Source of the DNA: Candidatus Puniceispirillum sp.
GTDB lineage: Bacteria > Pseudomonadota > Alphaproteobacteria > Caedimonadales > UBA1908
Reading direction: 5' to 3'
Assembly: GCA_013822015.1 (NCBI GenBank)
Contig: PNJU01000009.1
Coordinates: forward strand, 62,001-126,000
DNA: 64,000 nt
The notes beneath the pieces are model-generated. The model was not told the origin of the DNA, made no database searches, and was given only the letters and a program-made list of their open reading frames with translations. Numbering within the stretch: the first letter of the stretch is position 1; every line of letters begins with the position of its first letter. A program made the position numbers and the translations under genes. Of the stretch, positions 26,755 to 36,371 are shown piece by piece.

Positions 26755-27693
26755 TTAAGAGGCCATAAGTGAAATATAACTACGCGTCATTTGAAGATCT
26801 TGGGACACGATGGACATCATTAATTGCAACTGAGCACCTAGGCTTGTGGACAGCGCCCAAGCCTCCAGAGGGTTTGAATTGTTAAGTGTGGCATCTAGCT
26901 CCTTGAGATTTTCTGCAACGTCTTCATAGCGGTTTTCCTGTGCAATGATATTGCCGCGCATAGTGCCAAGATTCTCATAGAGCTCAGCAACCAAGGTGGT
27001 TCCCGTGTCTGCCTCATCGATGGCCTGACGCAAGAGCTTCATGTTTGGGCCGCTCTCGTCATAATCGGGAATGATGGTTGCACCAATTTTGAGGGCGCTG
27101 AGCAGATTGGCAAGCCCCGGGTCATCGGCGCGAATGGTATAGTCAAGGGACTGCCCATCATCGATATTCACTGTATTACTGCCCTGGTCGCCCTTGTAAT
27201 AATTGGTTGATGGCACGCCTCCTAGGACTGGCACAGGTAAGGACGCAAGATCCACGGGCTTGGTTGCCCAGTCCGTACCCGCCAAAAGGTAATTGCCCCG
27301 GCTATCACGACCATTGAGCTGCTTGGCGATCATCTCCAGGGAATCTTGACAAAACCTATCAAAGGCTGAGTCTGGCTGGCCAGGCTGCACCACGCGCATG
27401 AGGCGCGAGCGAAACTCTTCTGCGACCTTTGTGACAATATCAAGGGAGCTCTCAATGCTTTGCAACCGCGCGTCCACCGTATCCATGTTGCTGACATATT
27501 GCTCAATCCCCGAGAGGGTATTTTTTACGTTGAAAGACTCCTGCACCACCAGGGCATTTTCATGAAAAGCCTGGGCTTTTTGACCAGAGCTCATCTGGAG
27601 CTGTGCTTTTTGGTAATCTGCAGTCACCAAGTTACGCTGATAACTCAGTCTATGACTTTGCGCAAAATCTCCAGCTCCGTTTAGTTCTGCCAT
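26755..27693 (-). CDS. flgL: Flagellar hook-filament junction protein FlgL (HAP3)
   Basis: A 312-residue protein with the flagellin-like coiled N-terminus and C-terminus (SYQRNLVTADYQKAQLQMSS at the start; SLGAQLQLMMSIVSQDLQ near the end) and a short middle domain containing GRDSRGNYLLAGT, a typical FlgL phrase. FlgL joins FlgK to the filament. It starts 13 bases after flgK and precedes fliW. Confidence 0.93.
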   Translation of the reverse strand: MAELNGAGDFAQSHRLSYQRNLVTADYQKAQLQMSSGQKAQAFHENALVVQESFNVKNTLSGIEQYVSNMDTVDARLQSIESSLDIVTKVAEEFRSRLMRVVQPGQPDSAFDRFCQDSLEMIAKQLNGRDSRGNYLLAGTDWATKPVDLASLPVPVLGGVPSTNYYKGDQGSNTVNIDDGQSLDYTIRADDPGLANLLSALKIGATIIPDYDESGPNMKLLRQAIDEADTGTTLVAELYENLGTMRGNIIAQENRYEDVAENLKELDATLNNSNPLEAWALSTSLGAQLQLMMSIVSQDLQMTRSYISLMAS

Positions 27694-27706
27694 GATTTTC
27701 TACCCC

Positions 27707-29557
27707 CTATACAACACGCACCAACTCACGGAACATGTCATTCACAATCTTGCTCATGTGCGCGCACGATGTAAAAAGCCGTTGCCAGTTCATTGTTTGC
27801 GTAAAAATATCTTGTACGGTCACACCCGCCTGTTGACCGATGGCGTAATCCCTTGCCTCAAGCCTATTGGATTCTTGGGTCGCCCGGGTCTCCACATTTT
27901 GAACGTCCAAAGAATAGTCCGCAATGATGAGGGCTGCGTAGTCCATGAAGTTTGCACTGACGGATGTGAGCCCCCCTGCGGCCGTAAAAACTTGCGGTGT
28001 ACTCAGCGCGCCAATGATATTGTCAATGCAGGTCTTGTCGCCAAGGGCCACAAGTTTTGCAGGGGGCACCGGAGGTGGCACAGCACCCGACAGGGTGCCC
28101 CGAGAGAGATACGCGTCCGTTGCCAGAATGTCAGGTCGAATGGCCAGGGTTTGAGAAATACCTGGATCTGCCGTTGCCCCCTGAATGCCGTGCGGGGGTG
28201 AGATAATCAGGTCATTAAGGCCGAAGTAATGTGAAAAACCACGCCCTGTGGCCGTTTCCGTGGCGTTTGCCCCCACAGACGTGATAGCAATACCGATGTT
28301 GGTGTCACCTGAGTTCAGTACAAGCTGGTTGTTGGTTGTCGCGTCACATACGGCCGTCACCGTTCCCAAAAGAGGTGAGAGTCCCCCTTGGATCGTGGCT
28401 GCCAAGGCCTGAATCGACACGGTCCCCATGGTAGTCGTATCCAGATCAAAGGTGTTACCACCCACCATTTGCCCCGTTGTTTTGTCCACAAGGGCGAATC
28501 TGACCACACCTGTTCCTGTATAGGTATCGACAGTCGGGTCCGTAAAGATGTGCGTTCCCGTCAGTGTGTCCGGTGGTGTTTGGCTGGCGCCCAGGTTGTG
28601 GGCCGCGTTCACTGAGTCACGCAGACTTGCGGCAAATCGATCAAGCTCTTGTTGCAATTGGGGCAAAACCGTATCACGCATTTCAAGGAAGGCTGCAATA
28701 TCGCCGTCTTTAAAATCCAGTGTGATGTCCGTTGTGTGACCACCCGAATCGGAAACTGTGATGGGGTTGATGCTTGAAAGTGCTGGGTTCGGGTTATAGG
28801 CAGACGACGCATTAATCAGCGCGGTCGCCGTATAATCAATGTGAATCACGTCGGGAAATAGAAGGGCAACGCCCGCGTTATTTTGGATATAGACAACATT
28901 GTCGCCGTCTTTAGAAACAGAAACGTCCAAGTGCTGCGCCAAGGTTTTAAGGGCAAGATCCCGTTGATCTTCCAGATCCCCCACGGAAAGACGCGCGAAG
29001 GTGTTGCCCGAAATGACGCTATTAAGGCTATTAATTTGATCTAGCTGATTATTCACGTCGACAATGGCTGTGGCAATTTTCCCGTCCACGTCCTGGCGCA
29101 TCTGCTGGATGCGCCCGCTAATGCGCGCAATCTCATCAAAAAGTCGCGTAGAGGTACGCATAACTTCTTTGCGTCCCACAGGATCTGTGGGAGATGTTGA
29201 GACTTTCTGATACGCATCCACCATCCCGCGCACCATTTCGCTGATGGAGTTTGCGTCTCCTGGCTTGCCAAACTCCAGCTCCATTTGCTTCATCAAGGAG
29301 CTTTTGGCCGTCATGTGATGGGTGAGGGAGGCCTGCACCCGGTCGGCGGACACAAGAAATGGATCCACAACACGCTGAAAGGGCGCCAAGTCCACACCTG
29401 CACCAAGGCCGTCCAAGATGCGCGTTGTCACAAGGGGTTTTTTCGCGGTAAAGCCGGGGGTCTCAACGTTTGCCATCTGATTTGATAAATCAGCAATAGC
29501 AACCTTTGAGGCGTTTAAGCCTGAAATCAAAGCGTCCGTTGCGGAAATCCCAGCCAT
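27707..29557 (-). CDS. flgK: Flagellar hook-associated protein FlgK (HAP1)
   Basis: A 616-residue protein. The N-terminal rod-type motif LSNQMANVETPGF (about residues 23-35) and the C-terminal ETRATQESNRLEARDYAIGQQ plus QTMNWQRLFTSCAHMSKIVN are characteristic. A large, Thr/Asp-rich middle domain is variable in the family. FlgK is the first hook-filament adaptor. It lies between a FlgN-like chaperone gene and flgL, the expected assembly-order neighbours. Confidence 0.93.
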   Translation of the reverse strand: MAGISATDALISGLNASKVAIADLSNQMANVETPGFTAKKPLVTTRILDGLGAGVDLAPFQRVVDPFLVSADRVQASLTHHMTAKSSLMKQMELEFGKPGDANSISEMVRGMVDAYQKVSTSPTDPVGRKEVMRTSTRLFDEIARISGRIQQMRQDVDGKIATAIVDVNNQLDQINSLNSVISGNTFARLSVGDLEDQRDLALKTLAQHLDVSVSKDGDNVVYIQNNAGVALLFPDVIHIDYTATALINASSAYNPNPALSSINPITVSDSGGHTTDITLDFKDGDIAAFLEMRDTVLPQLQQELDRFAASLRDSVNAAHNLGASQTPPDTLTGTHIFTDPTVDTYTGTGVVRFALVDKTTGQMVGGNTFDLDTTTMGTVSIQALAATIQGGLSPLLGTVTAVCDATTNNQLVLNSGDTNIGIAITSVGANATETATGRGFSHYFGLNDLIISPPHGIQGATADPGISQTLAIRPDILATDAYLSRGTLSGAVPPPVPPAKLVALGDKTCIDNIIGALSTPQVFTAAGGLTSVSANFMDYAALIIADYSLDVQNVETRATQESNRLEARDYAIGQQAGVTVQDIFTQTMNWQRLFTSCAHMSKIVNDMFRELVRVV

Positions 29558-29567
29558 TTTATGCTCC

Positions 29568-29975
29568 CTACAGAGTCTGGCTCACAGACACGTAAGGTGC
29601 CTGGTTGCTGTAAAGGGTCTTACCTACCTGCCCATAACGCTTCACAGGCAGGTCCTTTTGGGCAAACATGTCCTTTTTCAAAACGTCTGCCAGTGTTGTA
29701 AAAGCGTCTGCCATGGCCGCGAGATAAATCTGGTTCTGGGTTAACACAGCGTCGAGGCGTCTTAGCTTTTCAACAAGGACCGCGCGCACAGCTGCCTCCT
29801 TTGGCAAATCACTTTTAAGGCGGTTCAAGTGAAAGGTATAGACCTCCATGGTTTGCTGGCGCGCGTCCATACGCTCGCGCACCTTGGTGCGCTCTTTTTG
29901 TGCAAAAAGCGCATTATCTTCTTCGAAAAACGCAATAATTTCGTCCAGATCCTTCAAAAGTGTTGTGTGTGTCAT
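29568..29975 (-). CDS. FlgN-like export chaperone for FlgK/FlgL
   Basis: A 135-residue helical protein of the size and character of FlgN, with charged coiled sequence such as LKDLDEIIAFFEEDNALF and RTKVRERMDARQQTMEVY, and a disordered-looking C-terminus. FlgN-type chaperones hold FlgK and FlgL for export. Position directly before flgK supports the call; sequence similarity in this family is low, so I am moderately sure. Its ATG overlaps the stop of the cheL/flgJ gene by four bases. Confidence 0.6.
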   Translation of the reverse strand: MTHTTLLKDLDEIIAFFEEDNALFAQKERTKVRERMDARQQTMEVYTFHLNRLKSDLPKEAAVRAVLVEKLRRLDAVLTQNQIYLAAMADAFTTLADVLKKDMFAQKDLPVKRYGQVGKTLYSNQAPYVSVSQTL

Positions 29976-30283
29976 GGTCTTTTCTCCTGGTTTGCAAGAT
30001 CTATCATGGTCCCCATCAAATCGTTGGCCATCTCCTTGCCAAGGGGACTGTTGGACATGGCCTCGCCCAGCACATCGGTCAAAAAGGCGCCTTCCATCAT
30101 CTCGCCCGCGCTATCTTGCTCTTTGTTGCGGGTATCGAGCATCACCTGGGCAAAGGTTGACATAATAAAGGACACGTAAGACTGGGCGTTCCCTTCAATA
30201 TCTTTCAGGCGTTGGGCGCTCAGGTCCTTGACCTTGTGGGCCATCATAGGGCTGGTCACAGCCACGCTCATTGAAGCACTCAC
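29972..30283 (-). CDS. cheL: Short FlgJ/CheL-type rod-binding protein
   Basis: A 103-residue protein matching only the N-terminal rod-binding domain of FlgJ (SYVSFIMSTFAQVMLD, DSAGEMMEGAFLTDVLGEAM, ANDLMGTMIDLA). The peptidoglycan hydrolase half is missing, as in the CheL proteins of Caulobacter-like bacteria, so another muramidase must open the wall for the rod. It overlaps flgI by one base and the flgN-like gene by four. Confidence 0.8.
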   Translation of the reverse strand: MSASMSVAVTSPMMAHKVKDLSAQRLKDIEGNAQSYVSFIMSTFAQVMLDTRNKEQDSAGEMMEGAFLTDVLGEAMSNSPLGKEMANDLMGTMIDLANQEKRP

Positions 30284-31443
30284 TAAATCACCTCTATTTC
30301 TGCTTGTAAGGCGCCCGACGCCTTAATGGTGCGTAAAATCGTAATCATATCCCGAGGCGCAACCCCCAGGGCGTTCAAGTGATCCACGAGCTCACCCAAA
30401 GTCACCCCTTCCTCAACCACCGTCATTTTTTTGCCGCCTTCATTCACATCTATGGCGGTGCGTGGCACAACGGCTGTTGTGCCTGCGTTAGAGAACGGGT
30501 TGGGTTGGGACACCTGGGGGGTCTCCGTCACGCGGATGGTCAGGTTGCCGTGGCTGACAGCAACGGTGCTAATGCGCACATTGTGTCCCATGACAATCAC
30601 CCCGTTTTGTTCATCGATGACGACCTTTGCGATGGTGTCTGGCTCAACGGTAAGTTGCTCAATGTTTGTCAAGAAAGCCATGACCCCGTGCTCTCCCTTT
30701 GAAGGGATATTGAGCTGGACGGTGGACGGATCCATGGCGCTGGCCACTTGAGAGCCCGCGTGCCCATTGATGGCCTGGGCAATGCGCTTGGCCGTTGTCA
30801 TGTCAGGATTGCGTAAGGAAAGGCGCATACTGGTCAACTGGTTCATATCAAAGGCTATTTCTTTTTCCACAATGGCCCCATTTGCAATGCGCGCGCTTGT
30901 GGGCACACCTTTGGTCACGGACGTCCCCGATTGACCTTCTGCGGAAAATCCACCCGTCACCAGGGGACCCTGGGCAACGGCGTACACTTCCCCGTCCGCG
31001 CCCATGAGTGGCGTCACAAGAAGGGTGCCACCCAAAAGGTCTTTTGCGGTGCCGATGGCCGAAACACGTACGTCAAGGGGTGTCCCGTGTCGGGCAAAGG
31101 CAGGAAGGGTCGCCGTCACCATCACAGCCGCTACGTTCTTTGACTTCATGTTTGTGCTTTGATCGCGCACGTTAACACCCAAGCGGTCCAGCATGCTGAT
31201 CATAGTCTCAAGGGCGTAGGGCGAGTCTTTTAGCGTGTCACCCGTTCCCTTCAATCCCACCACAAGGCCGTATCCCACCAACTGGTTTTCACGCACGCCC
31301 TCAAAGGACACGATATCCTTAATGCGCACTTTGAGAGGGGCGGCAAATGCTGGCACGCACAGAGCTGCGCACCCAAAGGCTAGAGCCGCAAAGCGCACGA
31401 CCCTTGGCAGTTTTGTCATGGCAAAGTTGAAACCCAAACCCAT
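30283..31443 (-). CDS. flgI: Flagellar P-ring protein FlgI
   Basis: A 386-residue periplasmic protein that forms the P-ring bushing of the motor. It has a signal peptide ending near VPAFA, then RIKDIVSFEGVRENQLVGYG and VVGLKGTGDTL, and the C-terminal VTLGELVDHLNALGVAPRDMI with a final IKASGALQAEIEVI. I keep the start at ATG 31443 because AAGGATGAAG precedes it; the later ATG 31419 begins a tidier signal peptide but has no ribosome site. First gene of the flagellar operon, divergent from fliX. Confidence 0.95.
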   Translation of the reverse strand: MGLGFNFAMTKLPRVVRFAALAFGCAALCVPAFAAPLKVRIKDIVSFEGVRENQLVGYGLVVGLKGTGDTLKDSPYALETMISMLDRLGVNVRDQSTNMKSKNVAAVMVTATLPAFARHGTPLDVRVSAIGTAKDLLGGTLLVTPLMGADGEVYAVAQGPLVTGGFSAEGQSGTSVTKGVPTSARIANGAIVEKEIAFDMNQLTSMRLSLRNPDMTTAKRIAQAINGHAGSQVASAMDPSTVQLNIPSKGEHGVMAFLTNIEQLTVEPDTIAKVVIDEQNGVIVMGHNVRISTVAVSHGNLTIRVTETPQVSQPNPFSNAGTTAVVPRTAIDVNEGGKKMTVVEEGVTLGELVDHLNALGVAPRDMITILRTIKASGALQAEIEVI

Positions 31444-31481
31444 TCTTCATCCTTAAAATCTGTGGCACACCACATAAAGCG

Positions 31482-31490
31482 TGCTATACT
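31482..31490 (+). promoter_or_regulatory. Possible extended -10 promoter of fliX
   Basis: TGCTATACT has the extended -10 form TGnTATACT, 71 bases before the GTG start of fliX. No good -35 box lies 17 bases upstream; TGGCAC at 31463-31468 looks like half of a sigma-54 site, but the expected -12 TTGC is not at the right distance. Confidence 0.3.
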
Positions 31491-31560
31491 GAGACATGTT
31501 ATGCCAGAAGCGTGCCAAGTGAGGCGCGTGAAGCAAAAAAAAGCAGGAGGTGACACGTTA

Positions 31561-32016
31561 GTGATCAAAATTGGGGACGGATTTCCTTTTGCACCCACAC
31601 GGCGCGCGGCGCCCCGCAAGGCCGACAAGGCGTCTGCGGGTTCTTTTTCCAGCGCCCTGGATGAAACCACCACCCAAGAGACATCTGCTTCTGCCCATGT
31701 CAGCGCAAGCGCGCCCTTGCAACCACTCATGCACCTACAAGAAATCACTGACAGCCTACACACCAAGTCCCGCGCCATTTCCCGGGGGGAGGACCTCCTC
31801 GTCAGCCTAGAGGTGCTGCGAGATGGCTTGCTGATGGGGAGTTTTTCCCAACAAAATCTTGAGGATATTGCAAGTCAGCTGGCCCATTGCCCGGTGGACA
31901 ATATCGAAGAACCTTTAAAAGACATACTTGAACAAATCGAACAACGTGTTCATATTGAGCTCACAAAAATAGAAATGTCTCTTAAGGGACATGAGGATCA
32001 CAAACAGGCTTTATAA
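31561..32016 (+). CDS. fliX: Flagellar assembly regulator FliX
   Basis: A 151-residue protein. The frame is open from 31462, but AGGAGG at 31545-31550 followed by TGACACGTTA points to the GTG at 31561, giving the FliX-like N-terminus MIKIGDGFPFAP. The C-terminal half carries the family pattern LVSLEVLRDGLLMGSFSQQ and LKDILEQIEQRVHIELTKIE. FliX is known from Caulobacter, where it links basal-body assembly to the sigma-54 activator FlbD. Its position, divergent from flgI and before dksA, is as in Caulobacter. Confidence 0.85.
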   Translation: MIKIGDGFPFAPTRRAAPRKADKASAGSFSSALDETTTQETSASAHVSASAPLQPLMHLQEITDSLHTKSRAISRGEDLLVSLEVLRDGLLMGSFSQQNLEDIASQLAHCPVDNIEEPLKDILEQIEQRVHIELTKIEMSLKGHEDHKQAL

Positions 32017-32031
32017 GGGAGGTTTTTAAAG

Positions 32032-32496
32032 ATGGCTTACGCAGCACCAGACACACAATCCTATTCCGAGCGCTTAAGGGCAGTGGTTTTACCTCAAGAT
32101 TACAAGCCTTCCGACGCCGAAGCCTATATGTGTATTGAGCACCTTGCCTATTTTAAAAAGAAACTCCTGGAGTGGCGGGGGGAGCTTTTGCGCGATACCG
32201 TTGAAACGATCCACCATATGCAAGAGCAAACCCACAACGAGGCGGACATTGCAGACCGCGCGTCAACGGAAACGGACCGCGCCCTTGAGCTGCGCACCCG
32301 CGATAGGGAGCGTAAGCTCATCAACAAAATCGACGAAGCCCTACGCCGCGTTGAGGACGGAAGCTATGGCTACTGCGAGGAAACCGGTGAGCCCATTGGC
32401 CTAACGCGTCTCATGGCGCGGCCCGTGGCGACCCTGAGCATCGAAGCACAAGAGCGCCACGAGCGGGACGAGCGCGTTCACTCAGACGAGTCCTAA
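32032..32496 (+). CDS. dksA: RNA polymerase-binding transcription factor DksA
   Basis: A 154-residue protein that enters the RNA polymerase secondary channel and, with ppGpp, tunes rRNA and amino-acid promoters. Coiled-coil helices cover about residues 40-108, with acidic tip residues in EADIADRASTETDRALELR. The globular end reads GYCEETGEPIGLTRL. Only one of the four zinc-binding cysteines remains, as is usual in alphaproteobacterial DksA. It starts 15 bases after fliX, with AAGGGAGG before the ATG. Confidence 0.95.
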   Translation: MAYAAPDTQSYSERLRAVVLPQDYKPSDAEAYMCIEHLAYFKKKLLEWRGELLRDTVETIHHMQEQTHNEADIADRASTETDRALELRTRDRERKLINKIDEALRRVEDGSYGYCEETGEPIGLTRLMARPVATLSIEAQERHERDERVHSDES

Positions 32497-32501
32497 CCAC
32501 C

Positions 32502-33242
32502 TCAAAACACGTCTTTTTCCAGACGACGCCGGGTGAAAAGCGCAAGCGCCTCGCCTGGCGCGTCAAGGAGGCACCTTAAAAACGGATTGAAGCGCGTCTC
32601 AAAGGAAAGGGGAAAGCCCACAAGGGCCTCTCCTTTTGAGCGTGCACGCTCAAAGTCGAGGGCTAAGTCTTCAAGCTCCTTATCCTGTGGCGCGATATAA
32701 CGCGCAAAGGCCAGATTTAACAGCATATACTCGTGTCCACAAAACACCCGGGTGTCTTGAGGAAGTGCTGCAAGCCTTAAAAGGGATGCCCACATCTGCG
32801 CGGGCGTTCCCTCAAAAAGGCGTCCGCACCCCAGGTGAAAGAGAGTATCCCCCGTAAACACACACGCGTCCTCTTCAAAATAGTACGCAACGTGCCCCAG
32901 GGTATGACCCGGAATATGCAGCACCCTTGCATGACTCGCCCCTAGGGCGAAAATCTCGTTATCTTCAAGAAACACGCTTTGCCCAGGAAGGCGCCCCCGG
33001 TCACCTGCAAAGCCTATGACCTTGGCGCCGTAGCCCTTGGCAAGATCCTCATTGCCCCCCACATGATCCCAGTGATGATGGGTATTGAGGATGTAAGTGA
33101 GACCTTTTCCTTGCATTGTGAGAAACGACTCAACCTCAAAGGCACGGGAAGGATCCACAACAGCCGTCTCGCCCGATGCCTGATCCTCCAAAAAATACGC
33201 GTAGTTATCCTTAAGAACAGGAATAGGCGTGATACTCAGCAA
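32502..33242 (-). CDS. gloB: Hydroxyacylglutathione hydrolase (glyoxalase II)
   Basis: A 246-residue metallo-beta-lactamase-fold enzyme that hydrolyses S-lactoylglutathione in methylglyoxal detoxification. The dinuclear metal motif is THHHWDH (residues 54-60). Other ligands lie in HIPGHTLGHVAYYF, FTGDTLFHLGCGRLFEG and VFCGHEY. The C-terminal helical lid ends in FETRFNPFLR. The stop is 5 bases from the stop of convergent dksA, and its start is 3 bases after the stop of the AsmA-like gene upstream. Confidence 0.94.
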   Translation of the reverse strand: MLSITPIPVLKDNYAYFLEDQASGETAVVDPSRAFEVESFLTMQGKGLTYILNTHHHWDHVGGNEDLAKGYGAKVIGFAGDRGRLPGQSVFLEDNEIFALGASHARVLHIPGHTLGHVAYYFEEDACVFTGDTLFHLGCGRLFEGTPAQMWASLLRLAALPQDTRVFCGHEYMLLNLAFARYIAPQDKELEDLALDFERARSKGEALVGFPLSFETRFNPFLRCLLDAPGEALALFTRRRLEKDVF

Positions 33243-33245
33243 GGG

Positions 33246-36200
33246 TTACTCCACAACTTTATCATTGTCCATGTCCGCGTCATCAAGGGTGAGATCATCC
33301 TCGTCGTCAAGGGAAAAGAGCTTACGCAAAACCCCTGGCGTAAAGACCGACAAAGGATTGACCCCAATCTTTGGGTCACTCCTGGGACCTGTGATGGTGT
33401 AAGAAACGCCCCATAGCCCCTCGTGTTTACCTCCCGTGAGAAGCTGTCCAAGAAGAGGAATCTTTGAGATGGCATTATTCACGAAATAGGCCGGATAAAT
33501 GTTGCCCGAAAAATGCAAGTTTTCAAAATGATCGGCCAAAGAGCCTTTCATGGTCATGCCCAAGGAAGGCCCTTGGACAAACCCCTTGGGCACAATGAGC
33601 TTTGTGGTGCCCAGGGTAAAGTGGGCCTTGAGGCGATCAAACTGCATCCCCTTATCGGAGAAGAAATTCACAAAGCCCGTGGGAAAGGCAAGGGACAAAA
33701 GGCGTCCCAGAAGGGGGGCGTCCTTCACCCAGAAATTATCGTACTCGATTTTGCCAACCCAGGGTGCGCTGCGGCCGCGTGTTTGCTCTGCGGCGATCTT
33801 CAAGGTCCCCTTGGAAAGATTGCGCGTCAAATCAAAGGCCTTAAAAAATGCCCCCCCATTTTCGCACTTCAGGCGAAAGCGCCTTCCATCCTGGGCCCTG
33901 GGAAAAATATCGACGTAGAAAAATTTCTTCAGATCCTCATCAAAGTGCCCTTTATAGGTCAGGTTTTGAACACGCTCATTCATATAGCTTAGGGATAAGG
34001 TATTGCCTTTGAGTACTTGTTTTTCGCCCAGGATCATTTTATCTGCGCTCAGCTTCAAGTCGAAGGTGTGCCCAAGGCTGGCATCTCCCGTGGAAGGCTC
34101 TTTCAGGGTGGCGATATAGGGCGCCAGATCAAGGGTTTTAGCCTGTACACTGATCAAAAGGTCTCTGTACTTGTGCGGTCCCACACGCACGTGGGCCTCG
34201 CTTTGCCCCAGGATCCCTTTCGACAGCACAAGGGTTTTAAGACGCCCTTCTTTCCCTCCAAAGGTCGCGTCCAAGGCAATATCCGCTTGTGGTGCCTGGA
34301 GTGTCACCCCTTGGAGCGCCTCAAGGCCTGTTTTGCCAAAAACAAGACGACCCTTGAGAGTCCCGTGGGTCTGGGCAGCTTTTGTCCATGCGCCGTAGCT
34401 CAGGACCGCGTCCTTCAAATCGGCGCGCACATCAAGGTGAGACGCGGCCGTTCCCTCATTTGCAAAGACGATATCCAAAACGCCGTGCCCCGTCATATAA
34501 GGCGTAAGGTTAAACCCAAGGCGAGACAGACCAGGGGCACTTCCCAGCACCTGGGCCTTAAGAAGTGTATGACCCTTATCATCCAGCCCCACCTTCAGGG
34601 AAATGTCACCCTTGTCGCCGTTAACCACCCCCTTAGCGTCACACCCAAGGACCCGGTCTTTGATGGTCACATGGGCGCTGGCGTCCGTCAGATCCATACC
34701 AACTTGAGAGAGAATCTTATGCAAGGCAAGGCCCGTGACCTGCATATCTACGCCGTAAGTAAAATCTTGGGACTCCAAAACGTCCTTAAGGGGAAAGGCA
34801 AGTTCAAAGGTCCCCTTCACCCCACCCTTGGGATCCTTCAAGGAAACGGGCAGATCTTTGAGGGCCTCCAGGGGTTTGCAATTAATAATCTCAAAGGCCT
34901 TGGATAGGGGTCCATCAACCCCTACCTTCAAGGAAAGATGGGGGGCGTCTCCTGTCATGTCCGCAATCAAAACCCGTCCTTTGGAGAGAGACAGACCATT
35001 GCTTACGCCCTTTTCTACAGCAATATCAAAGTGATTTTGATCATAGACCGCGTGGGCCTTAAGATCCGTAACGGCCGGCATGGTGGGCAGGTACGTGAGC
35101 TTTGCTTTATCCAGGAAAATCTCCCCGTTAAGCCCCTCAAAGGTAAAGCACGGAATCGTCGACCCTTCTTCGCATAGGAGTGCCCCCTTAAGCGCGGCCG
35201 TTGCCTTGGTCGCCATGCCCTGGGGAATGTTTTGCACAAGCCAAGCGCGCGCGTCGGGAGCCGCTTTTTCAGGCCATAAATGTGCAAGACGCGCCATGGG
35301 CAAATTCCCAATAACAGCCTCCAGCGCCAAGTCTCCCTTAGGCGAGGCTGGCGTTGGAACACGCCCTTTCCCAGTCAGTTTCAATGTTGCACCCTGGGTG
35401 AGGAAAAGCGTATCCGTGATGGTGAGCTGACCATCCTTAATCTCGCCCTTTAAATCAGCTTTTTGGAAGGCGAGGGGTTTTTCTAGTAGGGAGGTTGGCA
35501 GATTGAGGACTCCCGCCCCCGCGCTGACATTCAGGCTCATGGCACGCACACCATGGGCGGCTCCCCAGTCAAAGGAGCCTTCGCCGCTCACAGTCAGGCG
35601 GCTCCCCTCAAGGAGTTTGTACCACCCTTGCCAGGGTCCTTCCACATCAGACAGATCCCCAAGCACCTCCATGATGGGCACTCCTTGAAGGTGCGTATTG
35701 CCTTGCCAGGTGCGCGCGTCAGGCGCGTACGCCAAATGCGCACTAAAAGAAGCCGTCTTGGCGGTGATTTGAGCCACAATATCAAGGCCGCCCCGCTTGC
35801 GTTCAAAGATAAATGTTGTCCCGGGCACATCCCACTTTTTTGGGCCATGTGTCACATGAATCTGGGCGTTCTCCACATGGAGTCGCTTGAGGGTCTTTGA
35901 GTGGGAAGGCGTCAGAAAGGTTTCTTCCACAAAAGCAAAGACCGTATTGTCTTGGGGGGTGTCAGACGCCTGAGGCAAGTCCACCCAAAGGGTGGGCTGG
36001 ACAAGGGTCAGGGTTGCCGGCAGAAACTGCCCCACGAGAAGACTGCGAAAACGGAAGGAAAAACGCACGTGGGGAGCCTTGACCATGGGCGTTTGGTCCC
36101 CTGTACGGGTGAGCACAAGATCCCGCGTCTCCACCTCCAAGGGATGACCAATGCCGTGCCACACAAGGCGGGGTGCGGTGAGAGACAAGTCCACATGCCC

Positions 36201-36371
36201 CAAAGCGGGCTTAAGGGCTTTGGCCACGTCCTGGGTGTAGGGAGACAGGTCTAAGGGCTCATGATAGAGACGCAAAAGGCAGGCACCCACAAGGACCGCC
36301 GTACTTGCAACGAGCACAGACAAAGTTCCAATGAGAAAGCGCACAACACGTTTTGAGAGCGTAGATGTCAT
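33246..36371 (-). CDS. Large AsmA/DUF3971-like envelope protein
   Basis: A 1041-residue protein with one N-terminal membrane anchor (residues ~10-33) and then long beta-rich sequence. N-terminal features (PRLVWHGIGHPLEVETRDLVL, APHVRFSFRFRSLLVGQFLP) and the C-terminal FDRLKAHFTLGTTKLIVPKGFVQGPS with PRSDPKIGVNPLSVFTPGVL fit the DUF3971/AsmA-like C-terminal group that includes YhdP. These proteins span the periplasm and are linked to phospholipid transport and permeability. It ends in an acidic tail (DDEDDLTLDDADMDND). A second, smaller AsmA-type protein is at 22191-24980. Confidence 0.82.
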   Translation of the reverse strand: MTSTLSKRVVRFLIGTLSVLVASTAVLVGACLLRLYHEPLDLSPYTQDVAKALKPALGHVDLSLTAPRLVWHGIGHPLEVETRDLVLTRTGDQTPMVKAPHVRFSFRFRSLLVGQFLPATLTLVQPTLWVDLPQASDTPQDNTVFAFVEETFLTPSHSKTLKRLHVENAQIHVTHGPKKWDVPGTTFIFERKRGGLDIVAQITAKTASFSAHLAYAPDARTWQGNTHLQGVPIMEVLGDLSDVEGPWQGWYKLLEGSRLTVSGEGSFDWGAAHGVRAMSLNVSAGAGVLNLPTSLLEKPLAFQKADLKGEIKDGQLTITDTLFLTQGATLKLTGKGRVPTPASPKGDLALEAVIGNLPMARLAHLWPEKAAPDARAWLVQNIPQGMATKATAALKGALLCEEGSTIPCFTFEGLNGEIFLDKAKLTYLPTMPAVTDLKAHAVYDQNHFDIAVEKGVSNGLSLSKGRVLIADMTGDAPHLSLKVGVDGPLSKAFEIINCKPLEALKDLPVSLKDPKGGVKGTFELAFPLKDVLESQDFTYGVDMQVTGLALHKILSQVGMDLTDASAHVTIKDRVLGCDAKGVVNGDKGDISLKVGLDDKGHTLLKAQVLGSAPGLSRLGFNLTPYMTGHGVLDIVFANEGTAASHLDVRADLKDAVLSYGAWTKAAQTHGTLKGRLVFGKTGLEALQGVTLQAPQADIALDATFGGKEGRLKTLVLSKGILGQSEAHVRVGPHKYRDLLISVQAKTLDLAPYIATLKEPSTGDASLGHTFDLKLSADKMILGEKQVLKGNTLSLSYMNERVQNLTYKGHFDEDLKKFFYVDIFPRAQDGRRFRLKCENGGAFFKAFDLTRNLSKGTLKIAAEQTRGRSAPWVGKIEYDNFWVKDAPLLGRLLSLAFPTGFVNFFSDKGMQFDRLKAHFTLGTTKLIVPKGFVQGPSLGMTMKGSLADHFENLHFSGNIYPAYFVNNAISKIPLLGQLLTGGKHEGLWGVSYTITGPRSDPKIGVNPLSVFTPGVLRKLFSLDDEDDLTLDDADMDNDKVVE

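Noticed and set aside
31463-31485. Sigma-54 promoter upstream of fliX
   Set aside because: TGGCAC is present but the -12 element TTGC is not at the required spacing.
33979-34907. Long plus-strand frame (about 296 codons) inside the DUF3971 gene
   Set aside because: It lies fully antisense to a gene with a clear domain pattern and has a basic, low-complexity composition typical of shadow frames in GC-rich DNA.
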